Shown in pieces: positions 45,421-55,780 of a stretch of 64,000 bases of DNA. Where the stretch lies: contig CM035308.1 of the NCBI GenBank assembly GCA_002900995.3, forward strand, positions 2,976,001-3,040,000. The letters run 5' to 3'. The position numbers and the translations under genes were made by a program. The notes below the pieces were generated by a model. That model was not told where the DNA came from. It saw only the letters and a program-made list of their open reading frames with translations, and ran no database searches. Positions within the stretch are counted from its first letter, which is position 1, and every line of letters begins with the position of its first letter. The DNA is from Ganoderma boninense (Eukaryota; Basidiomycota; Agaricomycetes; Polyporales; Polyporaceae).

Positions 45421-45615
45421 CAGATCACCTTATCCGTGGATAACTCCGGATCCGGATCTGTTAATAGGTTAACCTGTAGGTTATAGGTTCGGATCCTCGG
45501 ATCCGGTTCCTTATACAGCTCTCATCCGTGCGGATCCGGGTCGGACCTTCCGGCCCCCCTCCGACCCGTAGGTCCGGATCCGGATAATCCGCGGGTGCAC
45601 CCGTGTTCAGCCTTA
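45421..45615. repeat. right subterminal array and terminal repeat of hAT-2
   Basis: Dense copies of GGATCCGG, CGGATCCG and related palindromes plus one ACCTGTAGGT (45472-45481), ending in GTGTTCAGCCTTA. The 230 bp before it, after the transposase stop, contain nothing recognisable. The left end of the element has the same style of array (32537-32645). Confidence 0.7.
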
Positions 45616-45780
45616 GGCCCGGCTGACAAGCTTGACGGCCTGACGGAAGCGCACACCTTTGTAGCGCAACTACAAGGGATGGAGCCAACAGTCGAGGACG
45701 ATGATAAGGCCCACATCATGTGGGTCGAGGACATGGTGATCGCTCTGGTACGTTGTTCGTCACTTTTCGCTTGTAGCACT

Positions 45781-45892
45781 TGTCATGAACAGGCATTACA
45801 AGCTACATTTATAGTACCAGCCAAGTGTCAAGCCAAGCTTGACATTGCGTCTTTTTGGCGTAGCTGGTACAGCGGCTGGTCTGTTCCTAACA
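45781..45892 (+). repeat. 5' LTR of the TRIM
   Basis: 112 bp. The ends are imperfect inverted repeats (TGTCATGAACAG against TGTTAGGAACAG). It contains TATAG at 45810-45814 and the self-primer partner at 45835-45846. Confidence 0.85.
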
Positions 45893-46165
45893 TAATGTCA
45901 AGCTTCCAGCAGTCGATGGTTCGACTCCCCTTCTGGCAGAATCTTTGTTGTCTAGATTTGTCATAGGCTGTGATGTGACTTGGGATGTCACAAGGTCACA
46001 TGCATGCTTGGCTGTGACAAATAGAGACAAAGAGCAGGATAGGGGTCCTTCCGAACTGGTCAAAGACTGTCAAGGCTCTGGACTGTCCTGAAGTGGGCGG
46101 CTAACCCTTAGGGCCACTAGTATATCTAGTTCCACGTGAGGACACATGCCTTGGAAGGGGGGTAA

Positions 46166-46277
46166 TGTCATGAACAGGCATTACGAGCTACATATATAGT
46201 ACCAGCCAAGTGTCAAGCCAAGCTTGACATTGCGTCCTTTTGGCGTAGCTGGTACAGCGGCTGGTCTGTTCCTAACA
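46166..46277 (+). repeat. 3' LTR of the TRIM
   Basis: 112 bp, about 97% identical to the 5' copy, preceded by the purine tract and followed by the GCACT duplication. Confidence 0.85.
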
Positions 46278-48088
46278 GCACTGACGCGACTGTTTTTGCA
46301 GGGGAGTGCCTCGGAAGCGGGCGAAGAGCCTAAAGAAATCGAGCAGCTTGCCAACCAGGTGTTCAACGAGCACCAGACTCAACTCTCGTCACTCTTCGAC
46401 GACTGGCCTGACTGGGCGAGCCCTGACATCACCGGTGCGTACGAACGCGCGAAGGAGGCAGCCAAAGCTGCCAAGGCCACCGCGGCCGCCGAACGCGATC
46501 GCAAGGCCACTGAAAGCAACGCGCAACTCACGGCTTTCCTCGAGGAGAAGAAGCGGGTGCTCGAGGAGAAGAGGCGGGCACGCGTGGCAGCTGCCTCGAC
46601 GACGCCTGCGGCGACGGGACTTGCTTCGCCTGCTTCAATCCTCCCTCCCCAACCACTGGTCGCGTCAACCTCCACGACGCGAGGCACGGGTGACGGCGGC
46701 GCGAAGCGCAAGCGCGACTCTTCGGCTGTCACTGGTGAACCCGAGGCAAAGAAGACTCGTGCAAAGGCGGCGTGAAAGGACCCCGGGCCTGTGCTGGCCC
46801 AAGTTATCGATCCGGAACGAATGGTACAACTTTTCGCTTTTTCGGCCTTTTTGCTAACTTGACAGTTTTTGCTGTTTTTTGATAGTGCGACAATTGGGCG
46901 AACAAGTGCGCCATCTGCGAGCCGCTCCGGGACCACACCCACTGCCGGAGATGCTGGAACGACCAAAAGGGGTGCAAGCACGGGTCGATGTCGTACGGCG
47001 AGTGGTACCGGACGCTTCGCTTGGACCCGAGCAAACTAGGTGGGTCTCGCTCGACCTTTCACGTGCTAGGCCGACTCATGCATCGAGTGACAGCGACTCC
47101 TGCCCTGCCGACAACTTCTTCGCCTGCGACTCCTGTCGCCTCTTCGAGCCGCGTGCCGACTCTCCCGGCCCTTCCTCAGACCCCCACTCCTTCCGCACCT
47201 CGTCGTCCTCACACGCCAGCTTCCCTCCTTCCTGCGCCGGTACTGCTCAACTTCGAGCCGATGCCGTCACCTCCTCCTCCCCAGGCACCTGCTGCTCCGG
47301 CGACGACTCCCGCGACTGCCCCTCCCCCTTCGACACCCAACAGGCTGCAGCCGCAGGCGACGGGTGAAGCGACGCACACGACCGATCGCTTGGAGTCCGT
47401 GGCAGTTGCTACGATTGGCGCGTACGTGCAGTCGGGGCCGGCGAACTTCAGTCACGCCATGCACGAGTTCAGCACGGATGCACTGCGGCAGGAAGGCATT
47501 CCGGGCGACGGGCGATGACAAGTTCGCACAGTCCGGAATGAGATCGCATTCACTCGAGCGCGAATGGTGGTACTGGAGGGCACAGTGGTGGGTCTCGAGG
47601 CGTACGAGCGCGATCTGCTCGCTCGTCTTCGTCGCGAGGCTCAGGAGGCCGCGAATGCGCTCACGGGAGATGGTGAGCCGATGAACGAGGATCCGGGCGA
47701 CGGGGCGAATGCGGGCAACATGGGCGGCGGAGCGGTGGATCCGGGCGAGAACACAGGCAAAGGTGAAGGCGAAGGTGAGGGCGAGAAGAAGAAGAGGATG
47801 AAGAAGAAGAAGAGGGCTCTGTCGCCCGAAGTGTAGATAGGATACGGTCTCTCTTGCTTTTTAATAATCGTGTATGCTTTGCTTTCTTGAGACTTCTTGA
47901 ATGTAAAAAGGCCATGTTTTCTTGACAAGTGAAGTGTGATAGTGTCTTGAAGCAAAGATGTATAAGGAGAAAAGTAATGAGACAAGTCTATAGGACTCCC
48001 CTCCCCCCCACTGAGAAAGTGACCATCCTCGGTCGCTGTCATAGTGATTTGAAGAGGAAGCTGGTGGCAGGACTAGAAGTCCCGCTTT

Positions 48089-49567
48089 TTATTGGTCGCT
48101 CTCGGCTCCTTCGACGTCGGCGATCCTGTCGCCTTTGTCGGTGGAAGCCTCGAGTTCCCGAATGAGCTGTGTGTCCATGTCCAATACGTCGGGGTGAAAA
48201 GCGATTCGGTTGCGACACGCGAAATACGGCAGCACGCGAAACACGGTGACAGGACAATCGAATACCACACCATCCAGTTTGGAGAGGATATATGCACCGC
48301 CTCGGTTGCGCGAAACTATGAGGTAAGGGCCTAGGTATTGCGCATGCATTTTCCAGTTGAGCGACTTCTCGATCGCCGTGTTGCGAATAAGGACGAGTGA
48401 TCCTGATTGTGCGTTGACGTCGCGCATCGTGGAGCGGTTACGTGCTTCGAAGTCCTCCGCATCTTGTAGTCGTTGCGTGAAAACAGCTGAGCGAAGATGT
48501 TCGACATCGTCGGCTCGTTTTTGTAGAGTGATAGCACAATGTGCGATTAGCTCCTCAGTGGTAAGGATTCCTTTGGGCGGACCGACGAGATACGTCGCCT
48601 CCTTGAAATCCAAGGGTAATATTGGGTTACTACCGGTAACGGCGAAGAAGGGCGAACAACCTAGGTGACGGCGAACCAAGGTGCGATCAGCCCATAGCAC
48701 AGTGTGTACGCTAAGGTGCTAGTGAGAGCCGTCACCTTCAGTTGCTTTGAACAAGGTGTCGCGAACGTTGAAGTGAGGTCGCTCGACTATCCCGTTCGCC
48801 TGCGAATTATACCCAGATATACGAATGTGGTGAAGGTGGTACTTGTCGGCGAGATATGTGCATGCTGCGATCCAGGGCATACCGTTGTCGGTAACGATTT
48901 CGGAGAGTGCATTCCATCGACATATAATATCTTGGAAGAGCCATTCACCGAGCGTTCGAGCTGTTTCGGTAAGCAGGGCACGACCCTCGGCCCAGGACGT
49001 AGTAGTACATCGCGCGTGAGCGAAATACTTGTAGCGACCGGGCATGTGCATGGAATCGGCATGTATGCGGACCATCAGCGCGGTCAGCTCAGGGATTATT
49101 GGCAGGATATGAACGCGGACTACTTGGCGAATCTGGCACATATGGCAAGTGCAAACATACCAGTTGATATTGCGCCCCATTTGCGGCCACCAGAATCGAT
49201 CACATACAAACGCGCGAGTTGCGAAGAGGCCCCGGTGACTGACGTGGTCATGCATTTCAACTAATATTGAGGGGCGACGATCTTCAGGGACCACTAGGTG
49301 ATGCGAACCGCCTAGACTACGCCACCATAGCTTTCCATTAACGTCCAGCATAAAAAGTGTCGCGTATTTATAGAAAGCGATCCATCGTCGGTCATCGAGA
49401 TCCGCCGGCCACTTGGGATCGTCTAGAAACTCATGAACTCGCTGAAGCTGTGCTTTGGAGCGACATGCGTGGTCGGTTCGTGGGAAGTCCGAATAAGACA
49501 GCAGCTCAATTGTGGGCGGTCGCACTTGAGGAACGATTCCGAGGGCAAACATATCGACGATTTCGCT
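48089..49567 (-). pseudogene. element P, C-terminal part: integrase
   Basis: Reading begins with AGCGAAAT, then IVDMFALGIVPQVRPPTIEL. The integrase has a zinc finger (HDHVSHRG, then CTCHMCQIR), core residues in RIHADSMHMPG, IVTDNGMPWI and IVERPHFNVRD (D, D, E), and a C-terminal region LGPYLIVSRNRGGAYILSKL. A TAG at 48719-48721, between GDGSH and HLSVHTVLWADR, interrupts the frame. A purine run (GGGGGGGAGGGGAG on this strand, about 47998-48011) lies downstream and may be the polypurine tract. This is the continuation of the polyprotein at 55781-60622, now separated from it and inverted. No LTR was identified. Confidence 0.85.
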
Positions 49568-49896
49568 TAAGGCTGAACACGGGTCGACCCGCAGGTCACC
49601 CGGACCCGAACCCACAGGTATTTCCAGTTATCAAGCCTCGACCCGCACCTGTACGGGTGCGGGTCAAAAATCGACCCGGACCCGCGGGTCCAGGTCGAGG
49701 GTTGGCGGGTTTACCTTCAAGTTGATCCGGATCCGCGAACATACCTGTAGGTAGTGCATTGATTGGCGGGTTAACCAAGCAATAACATTTATTGTTGTCC
49801 ATGGATATGGTGTTCGTGGTCAATATTCATTGAATTCTTAACTTCAACATAGGGTACAAAGAAATATACGCAGGTCTGGTCTATTTGTTCAACTAT

Positions 49897-52800
49897 CTAG
49901 TCTGAGAGCGAGATAACCTCAGAGCCTGTGCGGGGCTGTACTGCGGCAACATCAGTCACTACGCTAGACTTGCCCTTGCCCTTTTCCTTTCGCCGCAGCA
50001 GCTCTATAGCATCTGCCTCGGAGACAAGTGCCGGGTAGCGTGCCCAGGACCCGAGTACGGTGCTCGCGCGCACGGTCTGATCTGAAGGGAGTGGCGTAGA
50101 CGGGACACTGTAAGGCAGCCTCGGGAAAAAGCCCGTTCCGCGTCCATGGATGTGGCTGGATCATACGAAGCCGAGTCGCATGGGGAGAATCTGAGTTAGC
50201 ACATGTACAGCCTAGACGGAGGGGAATATTGTGGGGGACTCACCAGGGATGGAGAGTATGTCGAGTGCCATCTGTGCGAGGTCGGGATTCGCGGTTCCGT
50301 TGACGAGGGCATTGTTCCAATATTTCAGAGGATCGGTTTGCTTGGTGCGGAGCGGGGCCTCGAGGTATTCTTCAAGCGCGTCCTCTTCATCGAGCTCGTC
50401 GGCGCCAGTGATGGCCGCGAGCATGTCCCGCGCAGCGCGTGCCTGTTGGAGTCCGAGTGTGATGCACAGTGAGTTGAATAGAGAGACTCGGAGGCAGACT
50501 GGCTTCGACTCACCGCAGTGCCATGTGATACAAGTGCTTGCAAACGACAGCCCCGCCGTGCCGTTAGCTCCAGAGGCAGCAGTGCCCGGAGTCGCGCTGT
50601 CGGCTCGGTTGCGATAGTGGGTCTCCCACTCAGCTCGTATGAGGAGGAGGGACTTCTCCACCCAGTCGCGAAGCCATCGAGCCCGCGTGAAGTACCTCTT
50701 TTTGTAGCACGGATGGAGCACTACCAAGAAGTGATCAGCAGGGGCAATATGCTAATGTGGAAGGAGTGGCGCTACTCACAAATCGCGACGCGACAGAATG
50801 GCGTTTCGTCTGTGTGTCGGTAGTACTTTTGGAGTATCTTGTACCCCTTGTGGGCAGCTGCGCGAACGAGGGGCAGGATCTTGACGTTGTCTCGAGTGTC
50901 TTCGAGGTGTTTTCGTCATTACGTCGATCCGCGGAATGACGTCGTGAAGGAGGGGGGTCGACGAGTGCGATATCGCAACCGTGGCCTCCAGAAACGTCTG
51001 GGAATGCGAGAAACATGAGTACGAACAAGTGTTGGACCAGAACTAACCTCTTACCGCAAGCAGGGTATGTAGCTCTTCGAGGATCCGCCAGTCGTCGTCC
51101 TCGACAATGAAGCGGCGGAGCCGGACACCTTGCGTCTTGTTGAACTCGGCTTTGTCGCAAACGTTGAAGAGAATCGCGCGAAGTTCAAGCGCGCGTTCGA
51201 GCACCATCGTCACGGTGTTCCAGCGGGTTCTGACAGCGCGAATCAGCACCTTGCTCTTCTTCCCGGCAGCCTTGGCCTGGCTGGACATCTCCTCGCGAAC
51301 GGTGGGACTGTTCCAGACTTTGTGCGACAGTTTGATTATCTAGTTTAAAGATTGTTACATGATGGGTACGCAAATCGCCATGGCTCTCAGTCGACGGACA
51401 GTGTGCGTACCTTGTGGAGAGTCAGTCGGCCAAGCTTCCGGTCTGCCTCGGTAACCACCAGGGCGGGTTGTTCTTTCGTCTCCTTCCTCCACCTCGTCTA
51501 TGTCCGCGTCGTCTGCAGCCTCGCGCGCAGCGTCGGTCTCCTGTTCGTCGTCCTCGTCCTCGTCGTCCGCATCCTCCGGGTCTTCGAGAGCGGCTATGTC
51601 TTGGTCTGCTTCTCCACCCATGCCCGACTTCGCCTTCTGGCCAAATTCCGAGAGTATTGCCTAACGAGAAGTAAGGAGTGTCAGTTTAGATACGCCGCCA
51701 AAAAGGATATGGCGTACCTTCACAACGAGATTGATTACATGGCCGAAGCAACGCACACGGCCGTCCGGGCCGCGGAAGGAAGGGTTAAGTCTCTTCATTT
51801 CGGTGATCATCTTCGCGTTGTTCGAGGCGTTGTCGCAAGTCACGGCGAGCACCTGGAATCCGGATCACCGGTGAGTTACGTGCCTGAGTACGAGTTTCGG
51901 GCGAGGGGATTGTGAATGCACAGCCCTTTTGGACAATGTCGAATTCCTCGAGCAAGGCCATGAGTTTGGCAGCCAAGTACGCGCCGGTATGGCCCTTGCC
52001 CAACCTGCAAAATATCATTTGTCAGTGTCGGGTATCCGTTGCGGCTCTCGAGTGCCAAACTGAATGGATCACTCACTTGATGAAATCAAGTATGATGTGT
52101 TGGATCTGGCCGTTTTCGTGCCAGTGCGCGGTCACACCGAGGAAGGAGATGATGTTGGGGGCAGTCCAGCCATCCACGCAGATATGTATTTTCCCTGGGA
52201 GCCCCTGCTTCCCGAAATTGTAAGCCGTGACCCCGAGATACATAGAATAGCTAAGAAGTACGTACTTGCAGTTTCGCCTTGACTCTCGCGCGCGAATCTT
52301 CGAAAATGTCTTTGAGATCCCGTGAAACGGTTACGCGCGAAGGGATCTGGATGCGCGCGTAGAGCATGTGCAGAAGCTCGACGAATTCCGGGTCCTCTAT
52401 GATTGCGAACGACGGTGGCGGCGTGCGATCCACATTGCGAGAAGGAATCGGACGCGCGCGTAGCTGTAATTCACCCCCTGGGCGTACTCGGTGATCTCCT
52501 GCGCGTCTTCCGGCTTCTCAGGACTGCAGGCGTGGATGTGCCTGTTCAGGTTGCCTGTAGACTCGTCTCCGAGCGCGCGATCAACGTGCTTCGAAGGGTT
52601 CCTGATGACAAACAAGCATCAGTAAGTTTTAGTCAAGACTACCCGCTAGAACAAGTGGGCGACCTACTTAATGCACACGAAGCGAGATGTAAGAGTCCCG
52701 TCCTTCTTCGTCGTGATGATTGGCGCACGGAAGTGCTTGTAAACGTGCGAGCTCCACTTCACGGCGCGAGCATCTGCAGGTGTGCGCGGTTGTGAATTAG

Positions 52801-53214
52801 TACCCAAGACCATGCAGACGAGGCAGGAAGGGGATGGTGCGCACCCAGCGAAGCCTGAGAATTTAAATCCCTGTACTTCTCTTCCAGACGCGCAACCCGG
52901 CGCGCCGCGAACGACGTCTCGGACGCACAACTGACAGCGTCCGAGGCGGGATCCTGAGCCGGTCTGTCCCCATCGTCCTCACCGCTCGATGGCTGCGTGT
53001 CCTCTCGGTCTTTCGAGGATTGCGCGTCGTCCGCCGACGCCTTCGGATGCTTCTTGGTGGCGTTACCGCGAGAGGCACGGGCCCGGGAAGCTGTCGACCC
53101 GCTCAGGGGCATTGGAACTCGCGTTGTCCGAGATGGTCTCTTGACCGGCCTCGTCGCTCATGCGGGCGCCGACGTTTGCCAGACGTGTCGTTCGCTTTGC
53201 TTGCGAGGCGCCAT
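49897..53214 (-). pseudogene. hAT transposase of copy X (near-intact, possible frameshift)
   Basis: Start ATG at 53214; exon 1 to 52845, exon 2 52773-52668, exon 3 from 52601, then further short exons to TAG at 49897-49899. The N-terminus is basic (MAPRKQANDTSGKRRRRMSD) and Ser/Asp-rich. BED zinc finger: VYKHFRAPII, RFVCIK, NPSKHVD and GNLNRHIHAC. Core: ICVDGWTAPNIISFLGVTAH, HTGAYLAAKLMALLEEF, VTCDNASNNAKM and VRCFGHVINLVVKA. An acidic insert of about 60 residues follows, then TRWNTVTMVLERALELR and the dimerisation region (DALEEYLEAPL, MDAERAFSRGCLTVSRLR, VLGSWARYPALV). A TATA box (minus, 53310-53303) lies about 95 bp upstream. Near 50084 one base appears lost in a T run, shifting the last 70 codons. 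If that is a consensus error, the enzyme is intact. Confidence 0.88.
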
Positions 53215-54431
53215 GGAAGGATGAGGAGACGATGAGATGAGCGAGCGAGCACGAAAGCGACGCAGCACGTCAGTTTACTCACCTCGGGCTTGAGACCGCG
53301 AATTTATATACAGCGCCACACCCCTCTCTCCCTAGTGGAGCAAAGATTCTTTGGCAAAATAAAATCAGTGAGTACGCGCATCTCGACGAACTGTCTGTAC
53401 TCACTGGTTGCTCGGAAACCGCTCGGTCCTGAGTCTAGGGCGGAACTTCGTCAGCCTGTCTTGAGCAGCCACTGCACATGATCTTGAGCTCTTGAAGCTG
53501 ACTGAGGAAATAGACTGAGTTAATCACGATTTGCACAGAGATAAGAGCCATTGCTGGCTCGACGCACCTTCAAGCGATCACGAGGCATCACATGGACTGG
53601 AAGGGTTGACAGAAATCGTGACAAGGTTGGAAGAAGCGTGCTCGAAAGGCGGCAATGCTTTCTCAGAGCCAAAGCGGCCTCTCGGAGATATGAGTGGGTG
53701 CAAGTTGCCAGCACACCAGGGGAGGGGGGGGCAGGGGAGGGGAGACACAGGCGAGGCGGCGACCATATACCCAGCAGAGTGCTTCAGCGCCAATGTGGTT
53801 CCACATCCCACGGGAAGCACAGACTTCCATTCACCGTCCCCAACTCACATGCCCTGTGCTAACGATACACCTTACCCTCACCACTCTCCTTTGCAATCCC
53901 TGCCACCGCATCCTCAACACAACCTGATTCCAAAGCAGCACACCCTCGCATTCCGTCGACCCACCGTCCTGCACAGCTTTGGGCATCCTAATCGCGCAGA
54001 TCGTTATCTCGCCCGGCGCCTCACTCATCGACTGTCCTCGCACACCCCGCAGCTACCGCGTCCACACGTCCCAGACATCAATCATTAGCAAGACTTGCCC
54101 CGCCGCCAATCATATCCTACAAAAATCGTCTGGAGCATGTGGTCAGGCTGACAATGAGATCACGCATCCGGGCCACGAGGTAAGTTTATTGTTGTTTCCT
54201 CTCCTTCCCGTTCGAGGCACCCCACCATTCCATGTCGTAATCACACCCCGCCCCCCCCGCCCTCATCCAACCACTCATGAAGCCCTCGCCATGCCCAAAC
54301 TCCCTCGCACCGCACCATGTTCTGCTCAATATATAAAGTCCACCTTCGACCGCTCTCAAACAACCCATCCCCTCCCTCCGACTTCCTGGCCTCCATCCCT
54401 CACGCGCATCACCGCATATCTCTTTCTCCAC
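53215..54431. promoter_or_regulatory. divergent promoter region of hAT copy X
   Basis: 1.2 kb between the divergent genes. TATA boxes face outward: TATATAAA on the minus strand at 53310-53303 for the transposase, and TATATAAAG at 54330-54338 for the accessory gene, each about 95-100 bp from its ATG. Open frames here lack conserved character between hAT-2 and X and are not called. Confidence 0.6.
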
Positions 54432-55430
54432 ATGGCTCTGAACGTCAATTCACCCGTCACCATCTACGTCTTCCCTGAGCCCTGGGAAAACCGCCTTTTC
54501 GGACCTATCGACCAAGTCACCATCGTTGTAGACGGCCAAGGCATAACTGTATCTGTAAGTTGAAAATTGAAATCATCTTTCATTCGTCGCGTACCATTCT
54601 TTAACTCTTCCCTTTTACCAGTTCACTGTATCTACCGGCGAGTTCAACCTCGACAATAGCAGAGCCGAGTTTTTTCAGCGCTGGGTCGAGTGCATCCAAG
54701 GTTCTATGATCTCCGGCACCGGGATCACCGAGGAGGAGCGCGAACTCGTCATGCACTTCGCTCTCGGCTACCGAGCGTTCTATTTAGGCCGTGAAGACGT
54801 AACTGAGGAGCTCTACTACGAGTTCGTCAGCAAGCTCGTCGCTGAAACCCTCGCCCTCCGCCAACCCGAGCCGGCGGGGCAGGTTCTCGAAACAGCAGTC
54901 GAGTGGCTTCTCGGCCACCTTCTGGCAGTAAGTCATCACCCCTTTTTAGCCCCATCATTCTACCCTAGCTCTAACTAACACCAATCTTGCATCCAGGATG
55001 TCTTGATGACCCGGGCATTGAAATCCCGCCGTGACACCGTTCACCGATGCGCGTGATCCTGACATTCTAGAAACCCTTGCTAATGCTCCTTCTGATTGTA
55101 AGTACAATCAGCTCGCACCTAGACATCATTGATCTGCTAATCAGGCCATCTTTTCAGTTTCTCCACTGGCGCTCTCCTCGAGATCTGCTCCTTCCTCGTT
55201 CCGGCCCGACCGACGTACGGCACGCGCGCTCCGAAAGCCGCATATCTCGATGACAGCCGCAGCCTGTGAGGATTCCCCCGGGATCACTTTCCGTTGAGCG
55301 TGCGTACATGATACTTCCGGTTCCCCATGGCCCGGGTTCCCATTCCGACTCTGGTTACGGCTCTGACGATAGTATGCCAAGCTTACGATATGTAGCAGAC
55401 TCTTCCGATGAAGAAGACGGCGGAAACTAG
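54432..55430 (+). pseudogene. hAT accessory protein, copy X (frameshifted)
   Basis: Same gene as the intact copy in Y. Exons 54432-54554 and 54622-54927, then two more; introns GTAAGT..CCAG, GTAAGT..CCAG and GTAAGT..TTCAG. Against Y, X has lost single bases in short homopolymers (TTT to TT and CCC to CC in exon 3, CCC to CC and TT to T in the last exon), which break the frame after LLGHLLA. Either this copy is decaying or these are consensus errors. Confidence 0.75.
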
Positions 55431-55780
55431 ATTAGTCAGCTTAACTGTCGGGCGTTAGAACAGGCTTCGCGATTGTAGCGTACTTCAACAATGTTTTGAG
55501 GCTTGGGGTCACCTGAGTGCCCATATGCAATGCAAGAATCAGTGTATTGATGTGTACTATCTCTTCAATTGAAACATCAGCTTTGACTTCTAATAATCCC
55601 AATGTGCAACGGGTACCTGCGGGTACCCGCAGGTAACATGTTTTCTGCAAAATGTCGACCCGCACCCGCGTTCTACCCGCCACGCGGGTAACCCGCACCC
55701 GCACGACCCGGACCTGTAGGTAATTTTGCGGGTCGGGTCGGGTGTACCCGCATTGTGACCCGGACCCGTGTTCAGCCTTA

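Larger units (their letters stand above)
32524..45615. mobile_element. hAT-2: large two-gene hAT transposon interrupted by G3
   Basis: Left terminus TAAGGCTGCACAC at 32524; right terminus, read inward, TAAGGCTGAACAC ending at 45615. Without G3 and one TSD copy the element is about 6.5 kb, close to copy X. It carries a divergent gene pair, accessory (minus) and transposase (plus). Subterminal arrays rich in GGATCCGG and ACCTGTAGGT are at both ends (32583-32592 and 45472-45481). The 8-bp flanks do not match (CAATGGGC left, GGCCCGGC right), so either the two ends derive from different insertions or one flank was rearranged. The left flank interrupts G2; the right flank interrupts a zinc-cluster gene. 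Confidence 0.75.
45781..46277 (+). mobile_element. TRIM retroelement, 497 bp, inside an intron
   Basis: Two 112-bp direct terminal repeats (45781-45892 and 46166-46277), three differences by eye, starting TGTCATGAACAG and ending CTGTTCCTAACA. The target duplication GCACT is at 45776-45780 and 46278-46282. A purine tract GGAAGGGGGG (46153-46162) immediately precedes the 3' repeat. The internal 273 bp have no coding capacity. Just inside the 5' repeat, AATGTCAAGCTT (45894-45905) is the exact complement of AAGCTTGACATT in the repeat (45835-45846), about 25 nt after a TATAG box; this is a self-primer layout. Removing the element leaves a normal 52-bp intron (GTACGT..TTTTGCAG). Confidence 0.9.
45616..47836 (+). 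pseudogene. zinc-cluster/coiled-coil protein gene, 5' end removed by hAT-2
   Basis: The coding trace begins at the hAT-2 terminus (ADKLDGLTEAHTFVAQLQGM) and continues to 45747. The intron 45748-46301 contains a TRIM element. The next exon encodes EIEQLANQVFNEHQTQLSSL, an Ala/Lys-rich coiled coil and a Thr/Pro-rich stretch; TGA at 46773-46775 breaks the frame. After an intron of about 63 bp a Cys cluster follows: CDNWANKCAICEPLRDHTHC then RRCWNDQKGCKHG. Then come a long Pro-rich region, a frame change near 47515, GLEAYERDLLARLRREAQEA, and a Gly/Lys-rich end at 47836. Such coiled-coil plus Cys-cluster proteins are, from memory, repeated in Agaricomycete genomes near Ty3 elements and may be gag-like. 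No firm function. Confidence 0.5.
49568..55780. mobile_element. hAT copy X: complete two-gene hAT transposon
   Basis: 6213 bp between inverted termini TAAGGCTGAACACGGGTC. Divergent genes: transposase (minus, 49897-53214) and accessory (plus, 54432-55430). Subterminal GC-rich arrays with GACCCGC, ACCCGCAGGT and ACCTGTAGGT occupy about 49585-49755 and 55610-55775. The 8-bp flanks differ (ATTTCGCT left, AGCTTGTC right), but the left one is the reverse complement of the flank of copy Y. Its right 3.38 kb are repeated almost identically, in inverted orientation, as copy Y. Confidence 0.9.

Noticed and set aside
45860..45935. tRNA gene
   Set aside because: A perfect B box is present, but T-stem and acceptor-stem pairing fail and the segment lies across the border of a TRIM LTR.
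53531..54088. Open frames between the divergent genes of X (and the same in Y)
   Set aside because: They overlap in several frames, contain homopolymer differences between X and Y that break them, and have no counterpart in hAT-2.
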